NCBI GenBank assembly: GCA_015179125.1
Contig: WHVA01000368.1
Location: 53,310-117,309 of the forward strand
Length of the DNA: 64,000 nt
Reading direction: 5' to 3'
Source of the DNA: Gautieria morchelliformis
Lineage: Eukaryota > Basidiomycota > Agaricomycetes > Gomphales > Gomphaceae
The notes under the pieces are model-generated. The model was not told the DNA's origin. It searched no databases and worked only from the letters and a program-made list of their open reading frames with translations. Numbering within the stretch: position 1 is the first letter of the stretch; every line of letters starts with the position of its first letter. Shown here piece after piece: positions 10,830 to 22,129 of this stretch. Position numbers and translations under genes: made by a program.

Positions 10830-11053
10830 TGTAGGATATGACAAGCCTACACGTCATTGTGGACGCAGGGCATATTATGGTTTGTTGTGTACCATTACAT
10901 GTATTTGTTTATTTTTGGTCTGTCCACGTTGTCTCGCTGAGTCCTAAGTCTGTAGGATACAATCCTAGCCGTCGTGTTTATTCCACCTCAGTGCTCGTGT
11001 TACTTGTGCTGAGGTGAGTAGGTCTACACTCATGTATGCTCCAATTTCTAACA
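10830..11053 (+). repeat. Copia-1 3' LTR
   Basis: It follows the polypurine tract gagggggag directly after the RNase H stop. The LTR begins tgtaggatatg; its end at ...tttctaaca (11053) is the best TG...CA boundary but is inferred, because no matching 5' LTR remains in the window. Confidence 0.6.
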
Positions 11054-11154
11054 GTAGTTTAGTTGTATTTCAGGTAGCTACAAATTTATAGTGCTCGTGT
11101 TAATTGCGCTGAGTTGTATTTCAGCTTCTCTAAGTAGTATCAGTCAACTTCTAT

Positions 11155-11184
11155 AGCGCTAACGGAGATGTGTTGTGGTGCCAC
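11155..11184 (+). repeat. Small R1 fragment beside the Copia-2 LTR
   Basis: 'ctaacggagatgtgttgtgg' and neighbouring bases match the reverse complement of 21711-21739. Copia-2 therefore appears to have landed in an R1 copy, of which only this edge is left. Confidence 0.5.
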
Positions 11185-11563
11185 TGTAAGAACTGTGATA
11201 ATTATATGAACTATACAAGAGTTTACTTAGTAAATGCTTCGCTGCAATGTACTAATATATTATTACCTATACAAGAGTTTACTACAAATGTGCATAAATG
11301 AGTTGGAATAGATGTGAGACTAATAATAGGCCTCTTACCTCAGTAAATGCTTCATTGCAATGTACTGAGGTAGAGTGGAAACACACTATCTACTTTATAG
11401 TGTCTAGGGCACAATAGGGACAAGGGACAATGGGAATATAAAACAAAGAGAATATTTTGCTACTGCACATATGCTGTTGACAATGGAACCGCACATTGCT
11501 TTGTCACAATGGGGTGACATGGGGTGATGTGGTTTGTCACTAGCTTGTGCGTTCATTTCTACA
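11185..11563 (-). repeat. Copia-2 3' LTR (minus strand)
   Basis: Read on the minus strand, the polypurine tract gagggggag (11564-11572) is followed by tgtagaaatg, and the unit can end ...cagttcttaca at 11185, giving 379 bp with TG...CA ends. The outer boundary is inferred. Confidence 0.55.
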
Positions 11564-11570
11564 CTCCCCC

Positions 11571-13110
11571 TCAAACTGCAGTCAACCTCAGCTCTACTGT
11601 AAAATGCTTGACCCTCATCGATAGAAGGGCCTTGGTAAGCGTATCGGCCACCATGTCATCTGTGGTACAGTATACGAGGCAAACTGCCCCTTTCTCGATA
11701 ATCCACCGTATGAAGTGGTAACGTATGTCAATATGTTTGGTTTGCGCGTGATACTGATGATTCTTTGTCAGTGTGATCGTGGATTGATTATCAGAAAACA
11801 ATGTAGTGGGAGACAACTCGATGTCAAAGAGTTGTTTAATAAGGGAGCGAATCCACAGGGCTTCCTTAGCCGCGTGAGTCGCTGCTACATACTCGCTTTC
11901 TGTTGTGGATAAAGAAATGACATTCTGCCTTTTGGCACTCCAGGACACGGCACCGCCATGGATTATATATGCATAGCCGGAGATCGGATGTCGGTCTTCA
12001 GCCATGCTGCCATCCATGTCTGCGTAGCCGGTTAGCCCTCCATTTGCGTGTCCAAATGTCAACCATAGGTGGGTAGTGCCTTTTAAGTACTGGAAAATTG
12101 TCTTGACAGCGTTCCAGTGTGTAGGCCTGAACTTCGGAATATCTGGAAACAGTTTGGACTGCGGAGGCTATGTCAGGGTGGGTTCTTAATGCTGCGTACA
12201 TGAGGGAGCCAACTGCTTCTCTGGAAGGTATGTCCCTCATTTTTGCATACTCTGTCGTTGTTTTAGGCAATTGTCACATCGAGAGCATCAAGCCTGGTTG
12301 CATCAGCGTTGCAGCAGGCTTGAGATCTTCAAAGTTATACTGACGCAGTATGGGCTCGATTTAGGAGCGCTGGGAGAGGTAAATGGTGCATCATTCTCTG
12401 TTCCATCTGATTTCTATGCCTAACAGCCAATGCAGCTCACCGAGGTCAGTGATTTCAACATGCTTCGAAATTCCTGCTTTGAACTGCTTTACCGCTATCT
12501 CAGACGTCGCAGCAATAGTGCAATCATCAATGTGTACCAAGATGATCATGAGTGAGTTGTTTGTGTGTCAAAAGAAAATGGCCTGGTCTACATCGCATTG
12601 CAAAAAGGATAACTTAGTGAGCATTATGTCCACCAATTTTTGATACCAGTGCCTTCCTGACTGCTTCAGCCCGTAGAGTGTCTTCCTTAGGAGGCAGACC
12701 TTTTGGGCTGAGTTCTGTGCATGGTAGCCTGGCGGCTGTGACAGATATATGGTCTCATGATTAGTGAGTTCTCCATTTAGATACGCACCTTTAATGTCAA
12801 TTTGATGCAATTCTATGTTGTTTGCAGCTGCCAGGGTGAGCACTGTCCTTATCAAGGCTAATTTCGCTACAGGAGCGAATGTGTTGAAGTAATCGACACC
12901 TGGTACCTGAAAAAAACCTTGAGCTACAAGGCGTGCTTTGTACCTTACTATGTTTCCTGCTGCGTCCTTTTTAGCTTGGAAGACCCATTTAGACCCGACG
13001 ATATTTGCGCCAGTTGGTGCATCAGTGAGTACCCAAGTGCCTGCGTCATGAAGCACAGCTAATTCTTCATGGATAGCTTGCTCCCACAGGTTCCAGTTGG
13101 GGCGTCGTCT
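11571..13110 (-). pseudogene. Copia-2 reverse transcriptase and RNase H, 5'-truncated
   Basis: Read from 13110 downward the sequence gives the Copia RT: WEQAIHEELAVLHDAGTW, GSKWVFQAKKD, KARLVAQGF, IDIKGAYLNGEL and KTLYGLKQSGRHWY. The catalytic loop near 12545 reads VHIDD in place of the usual YVDD. RNase H follows: GYADMDGSMAEDRHPISGY, STTESEYVAA, FSDNQST and MVADTLTKAL, stopping at 11571. Several frameshifts (about 12050, 12290, 12570) break it. Integrase, protease and gag are absent: at about 13100-13120 the sequence switches to a non-LTR element's 5' end. Copia-1 and Copia-2 lie tail to tail. Confidence 0.9.
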
Positions 13111-13468
13111 TGCGTCGAGGGTTGGTCGTCTTTCGCCAGGTATCCGTTTCTGTCGAGGAAGACGCGGGCGGCCTCCTTCGACCTGATGGTCCAGCCGGGG
13201 TCCGCGATGAGCTCGGCTCTGCTTTTCGAGCCCGGGTTCTGTGCATTGGCTGTCGTGGGCCACTGTTCCCCTGCGATAGGGCGGGCGGCAGCGCCTCCGA
13301 GTTGGGTGGCATGGCTCTGTTGGGTCGCCTCTTTTTGGGGAAACGGTGGATGGGTAGTAGGGCGTCGTCTGAGGTAGGCTAGCTATCGTGAAAGTGTGTG
13401 TGCATGGAAGTGTTGTGATTTTGGGTTTTTGGTGGATGTGGTTAGCGTGAGAAAGTTCTCCGGGATGC
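13110..13468 (-). pseudogene. 5' end of a Tad-like non-LTR element (ORF1 start)
   Basis: From 13468 the minus strand begins with the same leader ('actttctcacgctaaccac') as the elements starting at 34129 and about 42345. The ORF1 start ATG is at 13312 (MPPNSEALP...). After frame changes it reads SRAELIADPGW and DRNGYLAKDD, aligning with the ORF1 N-termini at 33979 and 42498. It stops at the junction with Copia-2, so it is a 5' fragment, unlike the 3' fragments normally left by target-primed reverse transcription. Confidence 0.75.
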
Positions 13469-14780
13469 ATGTTGTTGTCAACGCTGGCACCGAGGTGTGT
13501 TTCTTAGTGCAGAACCTATCGCGCCTGTTGGTATGAATTCCATATGCGGATCTCGTTCTTGCTTTTGTTCTGGAGACAATTATCTTAGTCTCTCCTGAGG
13601 AATGTGAGGCCAGGGTGAAACATCGGGACGGTGGTAGGTGGGAAATACGCCAAAGACATTGCGCTGGATGGTCGGGAATGCACTGACCACATGGATTGTT
13701 CCGGCCGCAAGACGCAGGGTTTGTAAGATTCAACCATGAATTCAGCGCAGTAGTTATGATACCCACAAGCCTGAAGGATCTAAATGAAAACTTCTTCTTC
13801 AAGATCTACTATGTCAGGAATTTATGCAGTGAGCGCAAACCAAAACACTCAGGACTTTAATATGAGGCACATCGGCTGACCTGGTCCAGCGGTCCTGTGT
13901 CCGCACAGAGTCACTGCATTCAAGGGGTCAGTTTATAAACGCTAGAATACCTCCGAGAGGCTGCATGTACATACCTGTCAAGGCCGTAGATCTAGAACTC
14001 CAATAGGAGTAAACTGAACATAATAAAGAAGTGACTGCTGAAGCATTAGACAGGCCGCATTCTCGGATTTTTAAACAGGGTTCCATTTAAGGCTACATGG
14101 AACTTTGAAATTAGGTAGTTAGTTGGACTATCCAGAGGTCAAGGAGCGCCGCGTTGGAGCCTCTCTGAGGCTCTTCGTGCTCACAGTTAGCTTCGAATCT
14201 TTCTGTATACCAACACATATAATTTTTATCAGATATTTAACATTATAGGTATTCGCTGATATAGTAGATTGACCATCCGCGCTACTATGTCAACGAAAAG
14301 GAAGCTATTGCTAGCGCCAGCGCGAATACGTCTGGTGAAAAGGACATACATACCATAATGGCCCAGTCCGGACATTTATCTGGCATTCATGAGTCAGGCA
14401 CGCGAAGATCATTGATAGATGCGAGGAAACAGAACAGGCCTCCGTGTGTGACACAGCCATTGCATCCCAGCTGCCCAAGCTAAACCGTACGATCTGATGG
14501 CCGCGGGTGTCAGGATCAACACATGCAGACTGATGGGCATGAAGTTAAGTTGACTCACCGAAGATTTTACTAACTCACTGCCATATACCCAGGGCACCGG
14601 TTGTTGAACTGCACTACAGTAAGCTCAGGCGTTCGGATGGACGTGAACGACTGAGGAAAAGGGACGATAGCGGGGTTCGAACTGTATATACGGACACGTA
14701 TGTGGGTTCATGTGGGTCCTAGTATGACATCGTATCTCCAACACCGGTCCCCAAGCTAAGCCGTCCCGATGAGATGTGTA
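13469..14780. other. No gene seen
   Basis: There are only short, domain-less frames on both strands. The composition is unremarkable. Confidence 0.4.
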
Positions 14781-15010
14781 CTACCCATCCGGCGCTTGAG
14801 AGATGAGTGCGCACGTGTCGCGAGCGCTAATGCGTTCCTTCGCTTCTTGCGCTTCTTCCTCCCGATCTTGGCAGCTTGCCTTTCTGTTGCAATCGAGCTT
14901 GGCGCTGGATGCTTCTATTGATTGCCTTTTCTGTTGCTTCCGTACTTCCGTGTGCCAGTTATAGCACCAGTCCCCACTTTCTGTACGGCGCAACCTTTTT
15001 TTGTCCATGA
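14781..15010 (-). repeat. Repeat R1 fragment (inverted, diverged)
   Basis: The segment matches the reverse complement of the 18180-18420 part of R1 ('ttggcgctggatgcttctat', 'tacggcgcaac', 'ggcgcttgagagatga'). Confidence 0.6.
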
Positions 15011-15126
15011 GCGGGGAGACACTTATGTCCTATCAGGTGTATACTCGGTAGCGTTCTCTCCAGACGGCAAGTGCATCTCGGGATCGGATGACAAGACGAT
15101 CCGGGTCACCGGGTGTGGGACCCAGA
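15011..15126 (+). pseudogene. Orphan WD40 repeat fragment
   Basis: The frame encodes VYSVAFSPDGKCISGSDDKT followed by IRV, about one WD40 repeat of the type found in the NACHT-WD40 gene at 59144-60949. It is cut on the left by R1 and on the right exactly where repeat R2 begins ('aatgcttgtttcttat'). It is a relic of a lost NLR-type gene or a piece carried with the repeats. Confidence 0.7.
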
Positions 15127-16203
15127 AATGCTTGTTTCTTATATCACCGAGCTTGAGTAGCCGATATATATATATATACCGAGAGCTTCCGATTCGACAC
15201 GCCGATCAGGGCAGCGATTGATGAGCCTGCGTGATCGTGATCGCGTGGCGCGTGCCTGATCGTGTCGTGATGCGACACGTCATCGAGCGTAAATGGCGAT
15301 TTTCAATAGCCGCCCCTCCGACCATAGATTGAATCTGTCATGAGCCACTCTTCGTCCACCTTCCACCGTTGTTCCCTCTTCCCATTTTCGGGCCCCTGGT
15401 AGTGCGTGTGCGATTGTTCTGCACTGAGCTGGTACCGTCTACCTCTTGGAACTCCACCTTTCCTGTTGTTCCCTCGTTCTCGTTTCCCTCATGTCTCTCT
15501 CCATGCCGCTTCCCTTTGCCTCCCGTTCCATCACGTAAGTCCTCTCCATATACGCACTACTCTGGCCTTCACCCACTCCTCCACCATACGACTACCGGTA
15601 GAACGCAAGGTCATCAGACCCTCTGACTCAGACGCCATGTGTCGAGTGTGTCATGGTGTGGCTTTGGTCCCGCGTCGCTTCAGGCGGGGCATCCTGCCTT
15701 CGCATATTCGCATCCCTAAGCCATCTCGCGTTCTGGCCTGGCAGGCTTGTCAGGTCGGGCGTGGCGTAGGATGGCATTCTGCAGTGCGTCCTTTCCTGGC
15801 AACTCGCACGCGTCGACAGCCAGCGGCACAGTAGACGCTCTCACCCACACTCTCCAAACCTTGCGTTCCGTCCTGGTATCCAGCTCGACGACGTCGAACG
15901 TCCGCCTGCCTTAATGTCAGCATGTTTGTGTAAGCCCTTGTAGCTGAGGGGAGTTAAATGGTGCCAATGGGTGTCGCTGGCGCTAGAGGATGTGATGCTG
16001 ATGACGGTTGGAGAACGAAATGACATGGTGAGAGGACAACATGAGGCAATGAGGAGTGGGACGATTCGGATGGACGAGCGCCCACGCTCGCACCCGCATG
16101 GACTCTAAGACAAGGAAGAATGACGGGGTGGGACGATGAGATGATAGGAAGACAGGATGAGAATGAGATGGAAGGATGAGAGAACGACATGGGACGATGG
16201 AAC
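15127..16203 (+). repeat. Repeat R2, copy 1
   Basis: It aligns over about 1.07 kb with 40537-41606. Both start 'aatgcttgtttcttat', followed by 'cgagcttgagtagccgatat', a short (AT)n run, several gtgatcgtgatcg palindromic motifs, 'gagctggtaccgtct' and a purine-rich 3' part ('agatggaaggatgagagaac'). No terminal repeats or coding sequence were recognised, so the class is unknown. Confidence 0.8.
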
Positions 16204-17984
16204 GGTAAGACAATGCCGCGCACGAACGATGAAGGAGGACAAACCTCTGGTCAGTGAGTACGATGGATGACACTTCGACACTTCAGTGGTTCAAGGAGTC
16301 AATGAGTCGACCCTGAGCCAATTCAGCCCACACTCATCCTACCCCACCCGGCATGAGTCTGAGGTATGCGGCCGTGGCGTGGTTAGCGTTGAGCGTAAAC
16401 AGCTTGCGTTCGACACATGCTTGGCGGGAAGCCTTCAGTGAGGCGGATGCCTTAAATTTGAAGTGTTCCACCCTCCCGCATATGCTTGAGTTGACCCTTG
16501 TCCATGATCCGTTCTGGTCAACGTAAGCATAGCATTGACCGAAGGAAAGATGGGGAAAAACCAGAAAGTCCCTCGACGCCTACGTCCAAGACAGAATCAT
16601 TCTTGAAATGCCGGACAATGCGACCTACAGTGGAGTTACCGAAGCCAACCGACCAGCCTGCTCTCCCTCGGCTGGTCTCGTCGCTCCCGACCCCGCCAAC
16701 ACACATTGCCGGCAGTCCCACCTCTTCCACCATGCCTCATTCCCTCCTCTATTATGCGTCGAGCTCATCCTTCCACCGACTACGCCCACGCTCCTACCGG
16801 CTCTCCTGTACTCCCTGTCCCCCGCCACCCCGCTGAGCAGATTGCCTTGATCAACCTCTGCACCTCCTCGCCCGCTGTCCCTGCACCCCAACCTGCATAC
16901 CCGCCCAGTTATCCGTTTCGATACCCCCTTCCCGACAGGGTAGCTCACACACGCCTTCTCCGCTCGAGCGAGGCTATCGGTGGTGTCATTCCTTCCTCGA
17001 ACCGTCGCGGTAACTCGCCGTTAACCGTCAATGGGTGGAAAGGAGCGTCAGAGAAAGTTACAGAATCTTCGCGTCGCTGGCATCATCCCACGCCACCGAA
17101 GATTCGGTTGCGAGTGAGATGGGGTCAGACGGCGGCACGTGCTCCTCTTTGCTTTGTTTGCTCGCCTGTGCTTATTATGCCCACTCGAACCAACCTTTCC
17201 TGTCACTTTTTCACCCGCCCTCCTTTCACTTTCCTTTCACACGACCTTCCTTCGAGGGATGCATTTGTGTGGGCAGGGGCAGTGGTGGGGGGGGGGGGGG
17301 GGGGCGGAGTGTGTTGCGGTTGATTGAGGGGGGATTTGTTGAGCTACGAGCTTATTCAGCCGCTGTCACTCCTGGACTCCATGGAGCAGCTGGGCCGGCC
17401 TGGCGTGTCTTGTGCGCCACGCCAGCGCTTTCGCTCCCTTTCGCCGCTGTTTTTCGAGGCCCTCGCGAATTCAATGGTGGAGCGTTTGTTACGCGGGGCT
17501 TCTCGTGGCTCCCCGGCAGCGTGGGCACAGGAGCGGCTTCGTTCTGTGTCATCTCCTGTCGTTTCATTGGGGTGTCGCCGTTTTTTGCCTTGGAGATGCT
17601 TGCATACCATTCAGGTCGGGGCGCTTGGTGGCGCGCTGCTTGAACGGCCGTTGTGTACGTGGCCTACTCCGAGTCTGCGCTGTTGCTTTCTGTCGTCACC
17701 TTGACCATGTGCGACATGTGCTGACTCACCCACCTTTTCAGGCCATTGGGCCCATTCTTCCGGTCCTCTCGCGCCCTCTACCCCCGCACCCTGTCTGTCT
17801 ACGTGCCGCGCAGCGTGTGGTCGATGGGTGTGGGCAGTGTTGTGTCACCGAGGGGGACGGACGCACTATGAGGAGGCAGACTCATACCGCGTTGTCCTTT
17901 CCCTTGTTCTGTCCGCTCTGGGTATCCGAAGCTCTGCTACGTCCCCCGAGCATGTGGCGACGGTTTCTCCCATGTGACTCATCC
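16204..17984. other. No gene recognised; long G-run
   Basis: Pro/Ser-rich open frames occur on both strands (for example 16706-17323 on the plus strand), but none has a known domain. A run of about 20 G lies at 17286-17304. I cannot support a gene here. Confidence 0.4.
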
Positions 17985-19560
17985 GGCGCTTGAGAGATGA
18001 ATTGTGCGCATGGCGCCACGTGTCCCGAGCGGGTTCGTTCGGCTTCGGGTTCCTGGGTCGGGTTCCTGACTACTTGCGCTTCTTCCTCCTGCTCTTGGCC
18101 ACTTGCACCTGGCCCTGGTCCCTTATGTAGAACAGAAACGTCTCCACACTGCTCCACGGGGTGTGCACACGAAAATGTTGCGCCGTAAGCCAGGATCGGA
18201 GCTATGTACACCGGCGCATAGAAAGGACAGAAGCAGCAGAAGCCAGGAATGGAAGCACCCAGCGCCAAATTCCGGTGGACAGCAGAAGCACGACAGGGGC
18301 AGAAGCGCCGTCGCGCCAAGTTACCGAGGGAGGGAAGAAGCAAGGAAGTTACATAACATGTAGCCAGGAACCCGAAGCCGAACGAACAGAGCTTGGGACA
18401 CGTGGCCGTCATGCACGCCGGAATTCACCGGGCACGCCGCCGTGTGCGGGTCACGTGGGTCGTGGGAGAAAGCGTCGTCACCGGTATCCTTGGGGACGCA
18501 GCAGTCGGACACGCAGAGCAGACAGACCGACGGTTGTGTATATAAATAGACCGATCACGCCACGTATCACAGCAGCACCCACTCGCGCACACTAGACTAA
18601 GGCCCCTCGACCCGGGGCTAAATCCGAACATAGTATCTGCGCCTCGTCCTCTGCACGCTGCGCGATACTCACATATGCACCCTTCTCGCGCACCAAAGGA
18701 GCCTGCCATTGTACTTTCTCCCCGCGTCCGAGAGTGTGGCGGCGAATGTGGGTGCCTGGCACGCACGGGCCACCCGACCCGCTCTCCGGTGCCATGGCAC
18801 GTGTCCAACACATCACTACTTCCCCACGCTCATTTCCCCAAAAGGGGTGACTTTCAAATTCCTAATCTCCTGGTTCTAAACCGGCTCCGCGCGATAGCTG
18901 CCGAGTTTAGGACCGATTTCGAAACCGTAACGCCCAAGCAACGGCGGAAGTGCTCAGACGCAAGGTGTCGTCGGCATCCGGCCGGCACGAATAAGTAGGG
19001 CGAGGAAAATTGCCATGTTTGGCCAAACCTGTAATGTATATGTCATCAAACGTCACATTTTTGGTTTAAAACATTAATTTCTGTCGTAGCGGACTTGTAA
19101 AACACTTCCCTGTCATCGGCTAGTACTCGGCTCGATGCTCCGCGACGTTTAGAACGTGGAATTTAGGAATTTAGCTCTACGGAAAGTCACCCAAGAGCGC
19201 TTCCCCGCTGGATCAACCGGCTAACATGGCAGTTTATATCACGATCGTGATCGAAGTGATCGATCAACCGCAGATCAGATGATACCCATTTAGGCTCGAT
19301 TCGCGTCAAGCGCCCATGCCGCTTCGCTGGCACGGCACGCCACACATCACCTTAGGAAGCAGAAGCCCCGAAGCTTGCAACCCAAACCACCCACCCCGAG
19401 AAGCGCGCGCTTGTTCGACTTGTTTCTATTCTCGGCTCCCGGCAGCGAGCGGTGCCGCATTACCCATCGATTTGGTTGCTTGATCTGTGATGGATAGCGA
19501 TGATGGTATACGAAGAACGTCATGGTCCTGACCTTCCATGACAGATAATGACAGACACGC
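17985..19560 (+). repeat. Repeat R1, copy A (most complete)
   Basis: This is the reference copy of R1. Near its left end, 18008-18058 and 18363-18415 form an inverted repeat ('ttcggcttcgggttcctgg' and its complement). It has a TATA box at 18541-18548 and, about 60 bp on, the conserved 'actagactaaggcccctcg'. Further parts (19240-19560) contain the atcacgatcgtgatcgaag palindrome and 'cggctcccggcagcg'. The octamer gcgccgtc occurs once at about 18307, which is the empty site for the hAT insertion of copy B. Confidence 0.78.
18541..18548 (+). promoter_or_regulatory. TATA box in repeat R1
   Basis: The sequence tataaata is conserved at 4600-4607 in copy B and diverged in the inverted copies. The conservation suggests R1 carries its own RNA polymerase II promoter or is an LTR. 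Confidence 0.45.
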
Positions 19561-19649
19561 ACCATCGGGCAGGCAGGACATCGACAGGACACTGGACGTT
19601 ACAACCCTCTCCTGGCCGACGATCCGTCGCGCGCAACTGTAAGGGCAAC

Positions 19650-20110
19650 CCTGGCTGGTTGTGGAGATCACACTACCACACAACTGACAAGGGGAAATCC
19701 AAAGTCTGTATAAATGAACAGAGTATACAAGAGAGGGGATTCTCACCTGACAAGGGGAAATCCAAAGAGAAAAGTCTAAGGACCCCCAATGTCAGTGAGC
19801 CCGTATTATACTACGCTGCGCAGCCAGGGACAACACTTGGCACCCGCCATCAACCCTGCATCCCCCTGACCTCCCTGACCCTTGATTGACCCTTGATGCC
19901 ACCTATTATGCGAGTCGCTTGATTTCCGACACTGTTCCGAGAGTGGAAGTCGGAAATTGGAGTGGAACTGGAAAAGTGAACAGAACCGGTGGAAGTTCTC
20001 CCAGAAGCGGAATCATTTCCAAAAGCGGAGGCGGAGAGGGAATCAGACCCGGAAGCGGAGTCGGAAATGGAGTCGGAACTGGAACTGGAAATGGAAAACA
20101 GGGTGTCCCC
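19650..20110. repeat. GGAA-rich purine tract, possibly gypsy-LTR derived
   Basis: 19930-20105 is an almost uninterrupted series of (C/T)GGAA(A/C/G) hexamer-like units. It also contains a duplicated 'gacaaggggaaatccaaag' (about 19687 and 19748). The CGGAA bias matches the gypsy LTR at 62167-62859 and the coding sequence next to it. I take it as a diverged LTR or internal gypsy piece, without proof. Confidence 0.4.
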
Positions 20111-20495
20111 TGACAGCAACAGTCTACGGAGTCCTGAATTGAAGCCATCACACGCTCACGTCCAGTAAAACCAATGTGCCGGATTCTGAATCGCCTATTG
20201 ATAGAGACTAGGAGGCGGTGGAGGGAATTGAAGCCAGCAGTGGAGGAACGTACAAGCTGCGAGCAAGGCGTAGGATGATACTGAGGGCAGAAACCAAACA
20301 TTGGGCTCAATTACCGTCCGTATACGCTAGGGCGGCGGGTGTGCATTGAATAGAGAACAGAGCGTGAGTAATAGTGATGCTGAGACGGTGGGCGTCGCAT
20401 GATAAGGAATCAGTATGCACGTCAGGTACAAGGCTGTTATAATGTAATACCGGTGGTCGATGAGCGTGAGGTCTCCATTACTTCAAGCGTTTCGG

Positions 20496-20640
20496 GGGTT
20501 TTTTTTTTTTCCTATTTATCGTCTTTTGGAGCTGCGCTCTATGTAAGATGGTAGCTACACGTCGCCTGTCGACATATGTTTCCATTTCCTCTTTTGTCTC
20601 TATCTCTGTTAGTGCTTTCCGCGTTGACCATGCGGGCTCG
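20496..20640 (-). mobile_element. 3' end fragment of a Tad-like non-LTR element
   Basis: A T-run at about 20501-20511 is followed by 'atcgtcttttggagctgcg' and 'ctatgtaaga', matching the 3' end of the element at 27484-34129 ('tcgtcttttggggcgtagcc'). It is therefore a severely 5'-truncated insertion on the minus strand with its poly(A) tail at 20501. Confidence 0.65.
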
Positions 20641-20721
20641 CATCACGAGCAGAACAACGTTGCTTACCGCTTAGCTTGTTGGCTGTCGCTTGTCTACCGA
20701 GCTCCAAAGAATCACTGACAC

Positions 20722-21174
20722 TCAGTGCCCCTTCAATGACTTTAGCTTGTCCGCATACAAGAACCGATCGCCACACTCAGTGCATACATGTTTGTGATTT
20801 GGATCTGAGAGCCCGCAAAGTGAACATTTCGCAATTGATTCATTGAGATCGCCCTGGGCAGAGGACCTTTGATGTATTACACCTTGATTTGATGAACTCA
20901 AGGGATCATGAGATGAGTATGGTGGAGGCGGTGGTTGCGACATCATGGAGTGTGTGTACAAATTGTTGCTGCTGGGAATAGAGTGGTTAGTATCGCTGCG
21001 AGATGAGTGCTGTGAGTGTCGTGCGATTGGAGGTAAGTCTGGGCATTGGTTGCGAACACCGCTGGGGTTTGAACTCTGAGCATGAGGATACGGAGCTCGA
21101 GATAATCTCCCTCGGCCAGGAGGTGGCTGCTCGAGCAGATCTGTGGAACAAGTGTTAGAAGAGGATCTTTTCAT
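20722..21174 (-). CDS. Small Cys-rich protein, hypothetical (degenerate C2H2-like end)
   Basis: This is an uninterrupted 150-codon frame with a Ser/Pro/Asn-rich low-complexity body and a C-terminal cysteine module: CSLCGLSDPNHKH then CTECGDRF, ending LKSLKGH. The last part resembles a C2H2 zinc finger (C-X2-C-X3-F-X5-L), but the first histidine position is Leu, so a normal finger is not complete. No introns or neighbours support its role. It could be the 3' exon of a larger transcription-factor gene or a chance frame. Confidence 0.35.
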   Translation of the reverse strand: MKRSSSNTCSTDLLEQPPPGRGRLSRAPYPHAQSSNPSGVRNQCPDLPPIARHSQHSSRSDTNHSIPSSNNLYTHSMMSQPPPPPYSSHDPLSSSNQGVIHQRSSAQGDLNESIAKCSLCGLSDPNHKHVCTECGDRFLYADKLKSLKGH

Positions 21175-21699
21175 AGACTATTGTAGGATGTCTTGCCGCC
21201 AAGGATATCACGCAGATGTGGTAAGTTGATGTCGGGATGCGGGGTAGACCCGCGCCGCCGATGGCCAGGATCAACCGTGTATGGGTTGGGTGCGTGCTTA
21301 GGCATCAGATATGAATAAGGGAATGTAAGGTCTGAGGGAGATGTTGTAAGTCTTTCGTTTGGTCTGCTTACGCCACGTAAAAGCTGTCTATATTCTGTGA
21401 AAACCTGTACTACTTATACTCTGGGAAATGCCAAGCCAACCTAAAAAGAGAACAAAGAGATGGTAAACGGAACAATGGCAAAATAGAAATAGCGAGACAA
21501 TGGTCGAAGAAATGTGGACAAAGTGTCGTTGTCCACCGGCTATGTGTGGGTGCCTATGTACGCGTCCGATTGCTCTGCTATCCTCAACTAGACAGCTACG
21601 TTATACTGTAAGGGACAAAATCAGGGACAGAGGATTGTTCGCGCCGTCAGCGCGTTCAGGCTTTATAGTGCGACCAAGAATCTCCAAGAAAATCTTGCC

Positions 21700-21993
21700 T
21701 GTCCTTAGTTGTGGCACCACAACACACCTCCGTTAGTGGATCAGAATATGATGGTTGAGGCACGCATGAATGGAGAGCAGAGCTTGGTGGTGGGACGATG
21801 AGATGGACCTGAGTGTGTGGAAGCGACGCTTCTAAACTCAGTGTACACGTAAACACACCACATAGGATCAGCGTCACGTGGGATAGCGAGTTGATCGAGC
21901 GGCGTGGAAGTGTTCTTCTTGGCATGTCAGTTAAATGACCGTGGGAAAGCAGTGACGATATGCACCCACGCGGTAGCGGCAGAGCGGGTGGCT
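21700..21993 (-). repeat. Repeat R1, left half (copy E), split by the outer non-LTR element
   Basis: It contains 'gtgttcttcttggcatgtca' and 'aaatgaccgtgggaaagcag', as in the inverted arm at 5428. It ends at the 13-bp target sequence agagcgggtggct (21981-21993). R1 continues at 35138 after the second copy of this 13-mer. Confidence 0.8.
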
Positions 21994-22129
21994 GGGGACC
22001 CTTTTGCACTCCGACCACCACCACCCACGGACCGCAACTTAGAGTTCCTATTTTTCTGCCATAACTACCGCCTTAGCTACGCTCAAAAATCACTCTTTAC
22101 ATACATAACACCCACCAACCCTTGCGCTG

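Noticed and set aside
12568-13470. A single 300-residue Copia protein with a novel N-terminus
   Set aside because: The N-terminal third is out-of-frame leader and ORF1 DNA of a non-LTR element, so the fusion frame is accidental.
16498-17993. Several overlapping 110-205-codon frames
   Set aside because: They are mutually overlapping, Pro/Ser or Arg-rich and without family resemblance; none can be preferred.
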